A DNA stretch of 64,000 nt from Lunularia cruciata (lineage: Eukaryota > Streptophyta > Marchantiopsida > Lunulariales > Lunulariaceae). Within the stretch, counting starts at the first letter, position 1. Each line of letters opens with the position of its first letter. The stretch lies in the NCBI GenBank assembly GCA_948567375.1, contig OX419762.1, positions 21,964,608 through 22,028,607 of the forward strand, in the 5' to 3' direction. A program made the position numbers and the translations under genes. The notes below the pieces were generated by a model. That model was not told the origin of the DNA. It saw only the letters and a program-made list of their open reading frames with translations, and searched no databases. This document shows, one piece after another, positions 1 through 11,599 of the stretch.

Positions 1-365
1 TAGTTCTAGTTAACTCTAGTTTACAGAGGATGTATGTTAGGCCTCCTTCTAGGACTTCCTGCAGAGTAATCATATAGGTTATAAAGGTTAAGGACCCCAA
101 GATATGAGTCAAGGGGGAGATTGTTAGGAGTTAATTCAAGTCTAGAGTAACTCAAGTTGGTATCAAATTGTGACAATAAGTCTAGAGCTGGACTACTATA
201 TGTGTGGGCTAATAGGAGCTCTATGTGACACATTACTTGGATGATCAGAAATGGGATATTGGTGTGTTCCCATGGATGTAGCCTCAATAAGGTGAACCAC
301 TTATCTTCTTGTGTAAGCCATGGTGAATGCTTAACTTGTGTATTATTGAATTAGATTTTCAATTA
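1..365 (+). mobile_element. 3' end of an LTR retrotransposon (polypurine tract plus LTR start)
   Basis: A purine run, AAGGGGGAGA, at 111-120 is followed at once by TTGTTAGGAG. This is the usual junction between a polypurine tract and a 3' LTR in Ty1/copia elements, with the LTR starting TGTTAGG at about 122. The 120 bases before it would be the end of the internal region, but no pol motif was recognised there. The LTR's end is not defined because no second copy was found; 365 is only a guess from a loss of structure in an AT-rich stretch. The element's body lies outside the window. Confidence 0.35.
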
Positions 366-375
366 TCATAATGTT

Positions 376-1115
376 TTGAAATCTATTGGTCCAATGGTTT
401 GTAAGACAACAGTCCCAAAAGGCATTAAGCTACTTGAAGGATCAAGATACATCAATAACAAGGTCTCTCTTGAAAAAATGTACATCCAAGTAACATTGGT
501 ATGGAAGAAAGTGTGGAGGTATGACTTTTATGCAAGTGCAAAAAGACTATACTTGCATATGAGGGAATGACCACTATATTTGAGTGTTCTAATTGCCATT
601 TATTTCATAGATGGTTGATAAAAACTATTTTTTACCAAACTCTAAATTATCCCACCCCCTAAATAAATTTCATAATAGCACTTGACACTTGACAATTGGG
701 AAAGTGCTAAACAAGGTTGATAACTTTGGAGTATGAGTTAGTAACCACCCTTGCGGATTGTGCAAGCTATGCAAATAAATTTGCATGGCCCTAAACATAT
801 TTGCACGAGTTGTGTGGTAAATTCAATAGTCTTATGTCATGATTATCTCATGACAATCATAAGAGTCTTATGTTTGGCTTATGTTATGGCAGGACCAAGA
901 AGTAGAAGATGTGTTGCAAAGAAACATTGCCACAATGTCATATAAACTTATGCCTATTGCTCTTGCCATCATATTTTGCATGTAAAGAAGCATTGGTACA
1001 AGAGAAAACATGTCATATAAAGAATTGGCACTAGATAAAGCATAATAACAAAGTAAAATTTATATAATAAACTTAAAATGTAGAAAATACTTCATACCAT
1101 ATCTCTATGTTATTA
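376..1115. other. AT-rich stretch, no gene recognised
   Basis: Short open frames occur here on the plus strand (376-570 and 751-945). They show no recognisable domain, no conserved motif and no splice context, so I regard them as chance. Nothing else was seen. Confidence 0.5.
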
Positions 1116-2715
1116 TTAGGAGCTCTTACTATTCTTCACTCTCATTCCAACTAGCACAAGGAGTGAAATATAGGATATAATGTAGTATAGGTAACTTGAG
1201 GTCCAAGCTATAATTTCTATTGAGCTATTGTAAGGATGAAAATCTATACTAGATAATGTGGTAATAATACTTTTGATCTCCTTGGAGATCTTTCTAGCTT
1301 GGGCTAGTTCAAGTATCATGGAATAAAACCATTTTGATTTTGCCTCTCTCTTGTTGATGTGGAGCATTTCTACCTTGGACCTAATATTCTCAATCCTAAA
1401 GATATTCTCTACCTCAACTTTTTCTATCGTGTTTCTCCATCTTTGCAGATTTTTGTGCTTCAATCTGAACTATTTTAAATCTCTCCCTTGATTCTAGTGA
1501 GTCACTTTTCAGTTTGCTATGGCTAGCTAAATCTTGTGACAAAGCAACAAGTGAAAGTGTAATCGTGGCTACTTTAGAAATATTTCTTCTCTTTTGAAGG
1601 TCACCTTCCTTTATTTTGGATGCTTCTTCTCTAGTATCTCACTCCTCTTTATCCTTGGATGCTTTTCTTTTTTGCTCTTTCATAATGTCTTCTTGACTCT
1701 ACTCTTCTCTTGTTTCTCCAAGAACTCTTCTAGCGTGGTTCTCCTTTGCTCCTTTCATTCTTAGGTCTTGATCTCTTCTAAAGTGATTCTCCTTGGCTCT
1801 CCTTGAAAGATAGTCTTCCTTTTCATTTTCTCCTACAAGCATTGATTGTCATCCTCTTGACCCACATCACAATTTCCAAATATACACTTGAAATTTAGAC
1901 CTTCCTCTTCAAGCATATTTAAGGGATCTTCTAAGGACTATTGGGTGCTTGGGATGCTAATTAGAATTGAGTCATGTAGAGTATTTTCTCCCACTTCTTC
2001 ATGTGGATCCGAGTATGTTCTATTTATCATTCAAACTTCTTCAATACCACCACCAATACTAACCAAAGTGAGAGGAGATATATTGGCTCTATTGTTGAAC
2101 ATTAAATCCATTCTCTCAACATGTGACAAAGATGCTTCAATTTATCTTTGATCATTCTCCATCCTTAGTTCAAGTCTTTTGTGGTGAGACTCTCTCCCAT
2201 GCAATTGAATTCCATTCTTAGGTATCTGTATAGGATTTCATGTGTCAAACCTATTTTTTGTCAAGCCTCTCACCATTCATAAAAGGTGGAGATCATCTCT
2301 TGTGCCTGACTAACTAAGTGGCCATGTAATCAAATGCTATACTTTTTTGGACTGGTGTTTTACAACTCCCACCATGAATCTGATTGAAGTCTTCAAGATC
2401 ATCCAAATAGTCTAATATCTACAAGTAGTGATGATGAACCATCCTTAATCTATCCTCCTAGCTCTTTTTTGCTTTGCTACTATTGCTACCAAGGACATGA
2501 TATCTTATACACCCTTTGATCCTTTGCTTGTCATTCCAGAAATAGGAATTGAGGCAACCATCTTCTTGAGTAGCTCTTGAAATTGAAGAAGGAGATAGGA
2601 GAGGAGAGAAAATTGAGCTTGTTCTCCACAATAGATGGAATTGAGAGCTTGAATGGGAGTTTGAGATTTTTCCATGCTTCCTATCTCACTTGAAAATCTG
2701 GATTTTGATTTCAAT
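1116..2715 (-). pseudogene. Decayed coding region for a charged coiled-coil protein
   Basis: Read on the minus strand, this region gives long runs rich in Glu, Lys and Arg broken by stops and frameshifts. Examples are RRAKENHFRRDQDL and KEQKRKASKDKEE around 1,650-1,830, then VENIFRIENIRSKVEML around 1,340-1,410. A further open segment at 2,505-2,714 begins MKSKSRFSSEIGS. The composition predicts a long coiled coil. I do not recognise the family. It resembles in style, but does not clearly align with, the coiled-coil protein of the 3.8-kb units at 9,925 and 34,633. It could be a third, divergent element of that type or a decayed host gene. A frameshift is needed near 1,440 to join the frames. 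Confidence 0.35.
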
Positions 2716-3325
2716 TTGCCATGTAGCTTGTATTACTAGCTATCTCAGGATTGTTAGGCAATAGACATTAGGTTTACTCCTTGATCCTAACACATTCACC
2801 ATGGAAAAGAGAAGAACACTCATATAGCACCATCCCAACCATCTTGACACAATGAGAAGACTGGACGGAAGAAGAGAAGGAGTAACTATAATACTCTAAG
2901 GACAAGAGAAGAGAGAAAACACAGATTGCATACTCAAACAATCGATGCACCAAGGGAGCACCTTCTCTTTATTATATAGACAAAGAGGATCTCTGCCAAG
3001 GAAGCTCCACCATAGGATTAGGGACACAGATAGGTGACATGTAAGCAAGCTCCACCCTTGGATTACTTACTTGGATGGGTGACATGTCTGGTCTAGGTCC
3101 TATCTGGTTGGTCAAACAAGCTTTGACCAGAGGGAATCTTTTATGGAATCTTCCTGTAGGAATCTCAGAATCACGTGAGTAAGGCACCGTTGGAAAGCTC
3201 TCGACAAGACAAAGCAAGGGGGAGGGAAGGCCAGACTTTCATCTGTTGGGGGGGGGATCTGCACATTTTTTAGGCCTAATTCATTCGTTTAGGCCTCCAA
3301 AATTGCCTTCAAAGATTTCAGGCAT
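2716..3325. other. No gene recognised
   Basis: Low-complexity, partly purine-rich sequence with a run of nine G at about 3,247-3,255. A short minus-strand open frame at 2,972-3,217 contains a small internal repeat (MSPIQVSNPRVEL and MSPICVPNPMVEL) that follows from a duplicated DNA stretch near 3,010-3,090. No domain was recognised. Confidence 0.45.
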
Positions 3326-3624
3326 ATTTTGGTTCCTACTCTATTAGTAGAAGTCCCCTTTTGGCGATACCTCTTTCTGATCTGTGTATTCCATCATGTG
3401 TAACATCCTTCCAAATGTTACCAAACCAATTCTCACCTTTAAATCATATGTCTAGCTATTGGTTCTAAGGTTCTCAAATCTATTTTGGTTTATGCCCTAT
3501 TAGTAGAAGTACTCTTTTGGTGATACTTCTATCTTATCTATTTTGACCATCATGTATAACATCATTCAAGATGTTACCAAACCAAATTTCACATCTAGAT
3601 CATATGGCTAGCTCTTGGTATTAC
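3326..3624. repeat. Two-copy direct repeat, period about 156 bp
   Basis: The segment starting near 3,326 (ATTTTGGTTCCTAC, then TATTAGTAGAAGT, then GATGTTACCAAACC-like text) recurs from 3,482 with the same order of words and scattered substitutions. Shared blocks include CTATTAGTAGAAGT, CTTTTGGYGATAC, CATCATGTRTAACATC and ATGTTACCAAACCAA. It is an old tandem duplication with no coding sense. Confidence 0.75.
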
Positions 3625-6600
3625 AGTAACAAAAGGAATTCAAAATTTACTAGACATGTGCTTATTCATTACTCTCTCTCTCACACACCCACACCTCTAT
3701 TTGGCATAATATGGGTAGTTAGCATTGACATTTAATTTCATCAAAATGGGTCACTAATTAAGTCCTACATATCACTAATGAAGTCCTATGAAAACATGAA
3801 ACTAAACACCTTTTGCACATAAAGCACTTTTTGGTACACATAAAAGTTTTTATGGGACCATTCATTTATGATATAAAAATTTCTTATGATTATGTATAAA
3901 AAGAAATTACAGATCTTGAGGCTCTAACCATAAATTCTGGAAACTTTGGTATTTGAAACCTCTTACTATTTGAACTATCTTGAAGACTTTCCATTTTCTG
4001 TTGGGTTGTCTCAAAAATGTCATTGCAGTTTTCTTCCAAAGAATCCTAGTACTCACCAATGGTATCCCAATGAGCAATGGAAACAAGCCATTGATAACAA
4101 ACTATTCATCATCCACCTTGTACATGACCAACCCACTTCTCTTTCCTATGAGCAAAGTAGACTTTGTAGATATACGTAAGATGGGAGCTTCAAGCTAAAT
4201 GCTCTAGTATTCTCTCAACAATTGGGATGCATGAGCAGGAAAATCAGGAATCTTCTAGGGGCCAAGGTAGTCATAACTATTACTTATCATTGTCCATAGC
4301 AATTTTTGAGTTATCAAATAAAGTCATCAATAAACCTATATCAAGGTATCTCATTTTTTACATCTAGAATATATGTCCATATGCTTAAAAGTTCACTAAT
4401 GGAGGACCTAAGATGGTTAGAGTTACCATGGAATCTTATGAATAAATAACATATGATATAATATAAAAAAGGAAAATGAGGAGTGAAAAAGATAGAGATA
4501 GAGAGAAAGATAAGAGATAGAGTGAGATGCTCCACTATCATAAAAGGCTAAAAAAGGAGCAAGAAAGTAGTCCCAAAGCAAAGAAAGGGGGAAATTGCAA
4601 TAGAGACTAAAAATACTAAGTAGTTTCTTGTTTAGCAATGTGGTAGAGGTCAAGTATATCTAGTAAGTATGGAGAGAAAACCCTAACCATGCTTGTTTGC
4701 TTTTCTTATCATTGTTATGCATTTGTGAAGACCCAAGGGCTAAAGTGATATAAAATAATTGAGTCTTGCTATCTTTAGTATGATATGAGCATGGTGGGAG
4801 AGATAATAAACACCTCTTTATTTTGCAAGAAACCTTGTGTTGCTTCTTTGAGGAAATTGCCTAAGTGGTGATAAAGGTGCTCAAAAATCACAATAGCAAA
4901 AGGAATAGTTATATCAATGGATAGTTGGATGCCTAATGATACTCCTTACCCCAACAAGCACTTGTTATTATTACTCTTGTTGTATACTTGCCCATGTCAA
5001 TGACTCTATTGGTAGGGAGTTTGCAACCACCACGTCTTGCAAGTTATGACAACCATTTGTGAAAGTAACAATATCTTCTCTCACATAATGGGGAGGTGAT
5101 CCTTGTAGATCTAACCATTAATCAATTTGAACCTAAGCCTATGTTGTTTGTAGGATTTGAGCCACATTATTATGAAAAAAATCATGAACTTTGGTGGATT
5201 TTCCACCTATTGCACAACATAAAATTTGTAGGTCCTATGTGTCATATGGAAAAAAAGATGTGCATTGATTTGGAAACCCTATGAGTGCTAAAGGTGGTAG
5301 ATCTAGCCTCAAATATAGAGTTGTGGTAAACTCCTCAAAGTGACTGGAAGTCCTCAATCAAAGGAGAGGCCAAGAGCTAAACTCCAAAGCCTTTCACTCC
5401 ATAAGAGAGAATAATAACTCTAGTAGATAGCAACACATCAATGAGGATGCTTGTAACGATATGAGTGTATATATGCTCAATGAAATCCACATGAATCTTC
5501 TAAAAGATACCAAGTCAATAAACAAGTGGAGCTTGTTTGCAAGATCATGCAATAGGTCATGAGCCAATTAAAGATATGATTAAGAGTCATAAGAGCCTAA
5601 ACCCATTACCATGATATGTCCCAATAGAAAGTGATGCCCTTAGAATATGAAACTATTGGCAAAATGGAAGATCACTAGCATATGAACCTATTGGCAAAAA
5701 GGAATATCACTAGAGCCCATATATGTTGTTGGTGCAATAGCCTACTACTTATGAACCCATTATCATACTTTACCTTCTCTTTGTAAGAACACAATAGGTG
5801 CCTACCTATAGAGCTTACGGTTAGAGGTTGTGTGTAGACCTTACACTAATATTTTGAGCCTAGTTGTTGCCCAATCACTGGAACCTTCTAATCATGTTTC
5901 TAGTGTTACTTCTATTGAGTAGGGAAATAATGGGCAACCTAACTTGTCATCACCACAACACTCCTTGTTTGTTGGTCATTACTTCTAGCCTTAACAAGGA
6001 GAGATACACAACATGCCTAAAAGAAAAGAACTTAAGCAAAATGCATGCACACCAATCCAAGCATACTAGGGATATAATCAAGCATGGAGAGGATCCAAAC
6101 ACAAGAATTTTAGCAAAAGTTTCTATGATTTTGGTGTAAATGAGCTTTAGAGCATCCTTGCTTTTTCCACAAGTTGACTTCAATTTGTATCCCAAGTTGC
6201 ATCCAATCTGTACTCCCAATATACATCTAATTTATACTCCAAGTAGGGAAATTATATTCCTTCTTGATGGGAAATCTGTTTTAGACTTAAATAGGAATAA
6301 CCTTTTATCTACATTGTTGATTTAGATATTCAAGGACTCAATGGAAACCTAAGACATAAGCTTTCCAATGATATAAAGCATGCTTCAATCTAAGTAGTGC
6401 ATCTCCCTTGGCAAGATCTCAAACTTGGATAGATTTATGTAGTTTCAACCCTAATTTTGAAATCCTTAATTGAGGGTTTGCTCTTGATTTTTAGCAGAGT
6501 TTCATCAAATTTCTGGCTCAAAGTTACACAAAATCCTCACCATGACTCCAAAAACCTAAACTCTTCAATCATAAGCATAAATAAAAGAATCAATATTTAA

Positions 6601-7290
6601 TTGTGATTGGAGGTAGAAATACTCCATTGAGCTACAGATAATATTTTTAGTAGAGTTTCTATCATCAACTTTCATTATTAATAAACTTAAGCTAATTTTT
6701 ATTTTAAAGTGCCCTTATTAAACCTCTATAAACTTTGAAGGCTTAATCTAATTCCAATCCCTAGATATGGATCAATTCCCAAGCTAGGCTAACTTTTGAG
6801 CTCTACATAACCATATATACTTGATCCAAAACTTTGAATTTTTTATTCAAGGAATTCCCTTGAAACATTTGCATAGAGGTGCAAGATCTAACCACCACAA
6901 ATATTGGAAATTTTTATGGCTTGATTCAAATCTGAGCTTGAGAAGCAACAAAAACCCAAACTTGATCATAATCTTCTTCCCAACAATTTGATTTCTAATG
7001 ATTTAATTTCAATCAATCAGATCATATTTTATATTGATTTAAATATATAATTTCTTAAGCTTAGCATAATTATCATTTTATTTACTCTCTAACCCCACTA
7101 ATAGATTATGAATTGATGTGATATAACTCCTAGAATCCTCTAGTTTGTTTTTCTGGGTATAAATTTGACCTCCCTTGCTTCAATTGATCCTAACTCACTC
7201 AAAAATTCCTCAAATTCCTTGGTTTTTTTCTTCATAACATAGCTTGTTAGCTCTTTTTTCCAACTATCTTTTCTATCCAAATTCATTCCC
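3625..7290. other. AT-rich intergenic DNA, no gene recognised
   Basis: Several frames of 60-90 codons occur by chance, for example 5,864-6,139 on the plus strand, but none shows a domain. A purine-rich tract at about 4,460-4,540 explains the hydrophobic minus-strand frames there. A small two-copy tandem repeat of about 35 bp (ACTATTGGCAAAA-type unit) lies at 5,643-5,713. I see no RNA gene. Confidence 0.45.
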
Positions 7291-7401
7291 TGCACTACTT
7301 CAATCCTAGAAATCTTCATACTTCCTCTGCACTCCTTCAACCCTAGAAATCTTCATACTTCCTTTGCACTCCTTCAATCCTAGAAATCTTCATGCTTCCT
7401 C
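7291..7401. repeat. Tandem repeat, 3 x 37 bp
   Basis: Three adjacent copies of a 37-bp unit start at 7,291, 7,328 and 7,365, each beginning TGCACTMCTTCAAYCC and continuing TAGAAATCTTCAT. They differ at only a few positions. The 37-bp period is not a multiple of three, so the minus-strand open frame across it does not gain a peptide repeat. It is probably a simple replication-slippage array. Confidence 0.85.
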
Positions 7402-9919
7402 TATTGGGATCCAATCACTTGCAATTTTATCACTTAGTTTCTTCTTTTTTTGACAAATGGATCCCACACTTCCACCTTGAAGCACTTGAAAAAAATTAAG
7501 TACTTCTTCCTCTACAAGAGTAGATAATTTTTCAATTCTTAGACTTGTCTAGAAATAAGCACAAGAAGGAAATAGGACACAAGGTTTCCATCACCAATGC
7601 CAAAAACATAGGCCCAAAATATGCTACCATCCAAGCTCAAAAGTGATCACAATGCAAAATCTGAAGCTTGATGAGAAAAGGATTTAAAAGTGATAGACCA
7701 AGAGCATAGAACATCTCTTGTTTCAATTCTTCCTCTAATGCTCTAGCTCCTACACTCTATTACAGCTCTCACTCTCAACATCCTTCTCTTGCTTGAGACT
7801 CCTAAAAGCAAAACACACCCTATCTATCAAATCTCCACCATCTATATGCATCAAAGCCCTCAAAGAGAACACAACCATAATCCACATGGCCAATCACTTG
7901 AATGTACACATATTGCTCACATGGTAATAGCTCAACTTGGGATTTGTCATACAATCTACTCCAATAATATGGAGTTAAACCACACTAAATTACTTTTTCA
8001 TTGGGTATGAAAACCACAACATGGCACCACATCCACCTATGACTATGTGTAGAGCTATCCATAACCTACACCACTCATTTGATAACTAGTGGAGCATACA
8101 TGGTCCTAATAAAGTAAAGAGAGTGAAGTAAATGGAACTATCAAATGTATATAAATGTTACTTCATGACTCTTGATGTCCAAGCAGAACAACAAGGTTTT
8201 GTTTTAGCTTTCTCCTACTATCATTGGTGGTTACTTGTCATGGGTATTTTTATCAACTTTTGTTGACATATAAATAAGGTGGTAATTTGTATGTAACATT
8301 TTGAACAAAATCCGATTATGTTGAAAGATTGAACCAACTAAATTTTTGCTTTCAGATATGATATCCAAACCCAATATAAACTTGAAGCCATTGGGTAGTG
8401 AGCTATCTCACTATTGTTGAGTAAAGCAAGGTATGTGTGATCTGCTCAAAGTGTCAATATAGCTCTGTTTTTATGACATCATGGTTCAAAAGGGATAAGC
8501 TACAAAGCTCAACCTATTTGGATTTCTTCTATGCTCCATCCTTGCACATTACAGAACTTGGTTATCTCTCCCACTCTTCCTTAAAGTAGGAACAAATGGA
8601 TCAATAAGTACTATGTGGCTTTTTGAGTATACTTGGGGCAAGTTGGAAGGCTACACCAATTTTTTGTGTTTGACCTTGTTGAAGTGTGAAGTATTATATA
8701 AGATCTGTCTAAGCCAATCAACAAAACTGCCTTCCTATGCATATGGATCAAACACAAATTTATAGAGTGGTTGAATACTCTAAGGGCTTGATTGGAGTGC
8801 TTTATACACTAGCTATAGTCTTGGATGTGAAGAGCTTCAAATTGGATGGATTAGCACCTCCAATGACCCTCTAGCAATAATTGTAATATATGAGTCAAGA
8901 TGAAGCACAAAGAATGACATGACATTGGTTAAATGCAAGAACTTTGGAGTGGATTTTCCATTTGCTTCATTTTGGGCCAATTGAATTGGCTAGCACTTGA
9001 ATTACAATGAAGATATTGCTCTATATATGGATGCTTAAAAGTAGTCCAAAGAATGAAGCAAATGATAACATTTTCTCCAGTTTTTCTCAAGACCAAAATA
9101 AGAAGATCCTTGGAAGAAGATACAAAAGTGATTGATTATTGGATTGATATTTATGAAATGCACCATTTACAATCAAGATGTGACCATTGAAAGTGATTCA
9201 CCATTTGTATGTCATGCAGGGGTAGAAATAAGAGATAGGATGACTAACTTCTTAACAAGATGAGGAGTGTTTTGGTTGGCATATAGCTCATTAAGTCCAA
9301 AATATCCATTCAATGATTACATGCACCTTGTAGAGTTGCCAAAGAATTGTACTCTTATAAATTTTGAGGGAAGAAACCCAGCCTTTGTTTGGTCATTTTC
9401 AAGTCTCCTATATTGCAAGGTTTGGGTTCTAAAACCCCACAAATACTACAAATAAACTTGCTCAGACCCCACAAATGCCATTAGGGTTTGTTTCACAAAT
9501 TACAGATTTTTAGATTTGTGAATTTCAATTTTGGTCCTCTTGCAAATTGCACTTCTTTATGTTTGCCACATATTCACTTCTTTGGTTCTCTTGCATGCTT
9601 TCCATTCATGTTAAGCATTGTTCTTTGTGCATGTTGTGTTTTTTGTGCTCCTATACATAATATGCCAGAGGGATCCATTGCACAAATTGCATTTCACATT
9701 TTTTTTTGCAAGCATGGGTCATCAAGCAACTCAAGTGATGAGCTTCTTTCAAAATTGTCGTATGAGCTTGCTTGCATTGGTATAAGATAGTTCAAGAAGT
9801 TCTTCAAACTCATTGTGATCATCTATAGCCACATATCAAAGATGCAAGTGTTGAGCTTATCGGCCAATAGTTCTCCAAGTTTTTCAAGAAGATCCATTGT
9901 CTAATGAAGAATGGTGAGT
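7402..9919. other. AT-rich intergenic DNA, no gene recognised
   Basis: No domain was recognised in any frame. The longest frame, 9,488-9,790 on the plus strand, codes for a hydrophobic, Cys-rich peptide with no known motif. The right edge, around 9,905-9,924 (ATGGTGAGTAATGT), matches a unit of the tandem array that continues at 13,747. The array therefore extended to here before the insertion at 9,925. Confidence 0.45.
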
Positions 9920-10583
9920 AATGTTGTGACAACCCAACAAGTATTACTTTTATGATAATCAATAAGTAGTCATTTGTTCCTACAGAGATATTGGTCAAAA
10001 ATGGTCAAATACAGATTAAATAGTAACAAATCAATTCTTCTTGATTTCATCTTTAGCCTCTTGGATAAAAACCACACCCAAAAAAGAGTAACAAGTTCTC
10101 AATTCACAATCTTGTCACAGATTAATATCACTCATAATCACAATTCTTCAAATCCTTTTCAAATAAATCTTGATTATGATGATTCAATTCCCCCAAAGAA
10201 GGCTACTTCACCATGAAATGACTTTTCCTTGGAATTGTGTTCCACTGAAGGTGCAATTTCCTCAATTGAAATTGCTTCGCACCAATCCAACATTGCAAAC
10301 ACAACTACATGATACTACACTATGATTCCTCATAGATTGGTCAAGGTATTGCCTCAATTTCTATCCAATCAAGATCAAACACACAAAATGAATATATTAG
10401 GACTACAAAATCCAACATCTAACACTTGTTGATTGCAATTTGAACTTCTCCAAACACTCACAAACATACATATAGGATTGATACTCAGAATTAAGTTGAA
10501 ACAATGAGCATTGAGTTACAAAAATTTTCTTTACCCAACTTCAAAATATGAATATTGAGTAGCAACTCATTGCAAATGTCTCC

Positions 10584-10591
10584 TTTAAATA
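10584..10591 (-). promoter_or_regulatory. TATA-like box conserved in the 3.8-kb unit (copy 2)
   Basis: TATTTAAA on the minus strand lies 666 bp from the unit's 3' end. Copy 1 has TATTTAAG at 37,745-37,752, 675 bp from its 3' end, in the same context (CTA before it). A TATA box downstream of the ORF, pointing out of the element, is what the U3/R border of an LTR would look like. Confidence 0.4.
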
Positions 10592-10824
10592 GGTAGTGCA
10601 CTCAATAGGTATTTAGAAGCCTAAACTGCTTCTACTAACACTTTCAAATCTTTAAATCCAAAATGTCACTCCACTTCTTCATATCTAACTCTTTGGATCT
10701 CAAAATTGTTACTACTCCAATCTGATATCTTCTTCTACTTTGGCTTCTACACCCAAATTACCCATGATCACCTCTTGCACTTTAGTTCCATCTACTCCTT
10801 CTACATCTTCTCCTATTTTTATTT

Positions 10825-11574
10825 TTATTTCAGTCTAATTGAAATTGAAGCCACCTTCTTACTAATTATGTTCTCCTTCTTTACTCTATATATCTCACCT
10901 AACTCAAGGAATTCTTCCAAATTCACTTGTACTCCTACTTCTATCACTCCATATTGGGTTCCTATCTTTACACTACTACAAAGTTTATCTAAGTCGGATT
11001 TGACTAGATCTAATTTGAGATAGATATTGTCTCCTATTTCAATCATCTTTTGATCTACTCTATCCCTAAGATGAATCAAAAGACTATTCATATCTACTTC
11101 CTTCATCCTTCTCTTCCTAGTATCTTGCACAAGTAATTTCAATTTGTGCAATCTTGCTTCCTCTAACTTTACTTCAGCTTCAATACTTAGCATTGCCTTT
11201 ACTCTCCCAAAAATCTCCCCGACTGATTTTGATGTCTTCTTTGGAATGGACACCTCCTTCTTCCATTCAGCTTCCAATTCTTCTTGATACATCTTCATTT
11301 CTTCCCCTTGTTCCACCTTCAGTACTTCCTTCTCTTCAGCATATTGAATGAGTTGAGCCTCTGTGCTTCTTAATAGGTCTAGTAACCTTTCTTCTTCACG
11401 ACTTTTACTCACAAACTCATGTTGCCAGGCTTGATCCTTCTCCATTGCAACTGATCCTAATTTCTCCTGTTCTTGCCCTCTCACCATTGCAATAGCCTTC
11501 AAATGCATCACATTGTGTTGCACTTCATTGAATTCTATCTTCAATTTCTTGAACATTGCCTTTTGGTTCTTCAA
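10825..11574 (-). pseudogene. Coiled-coil protein of the 3.8-kb unit, C-terminal half (copy 2)
   Basis: A 249-codon minus-strand frame. Residues about 1-110 are highly charged with heptad-like spacing, including EEERLLDLLRSTEAQL, typical of a long coiled coil. Residues about 130-210 hold the block best conserved with the other copy: EEARLHKLKLLVQDT here against EETRLHELKLLVQET there, then LKLDLVKSDLDKL against IRLDLVKLEIDKL. This conservation, after both copies had accumulated stops elsewhere, suggests the protein was once selected. Family unknown; it has no gag zinc knuckle and no enzymatic motif. The frame ends about 900 bp before the unit's 3' end. Confidence 0.6.
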
Positions 11575-11599
11575 TTTGTCGACTTGACATTCAAGATCT

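Noticed and set aside
1116-1463. Idea that this is a clear third copy of the 3.8-kb coiled-coil unit
   Set aside because: The conserved LHELKLLVQET and LDLVK blocks are not there and no TGTGGTACC or TTGTCACA ends were found at fitting distances. Kept only as a possible distant relative.
4341-4653. Hydrophobic minus-strand frames suggesting a membrane protein
   Set aside because: They arise from a purine-rich low-complexity tract (GAGAGAAAGATA type).
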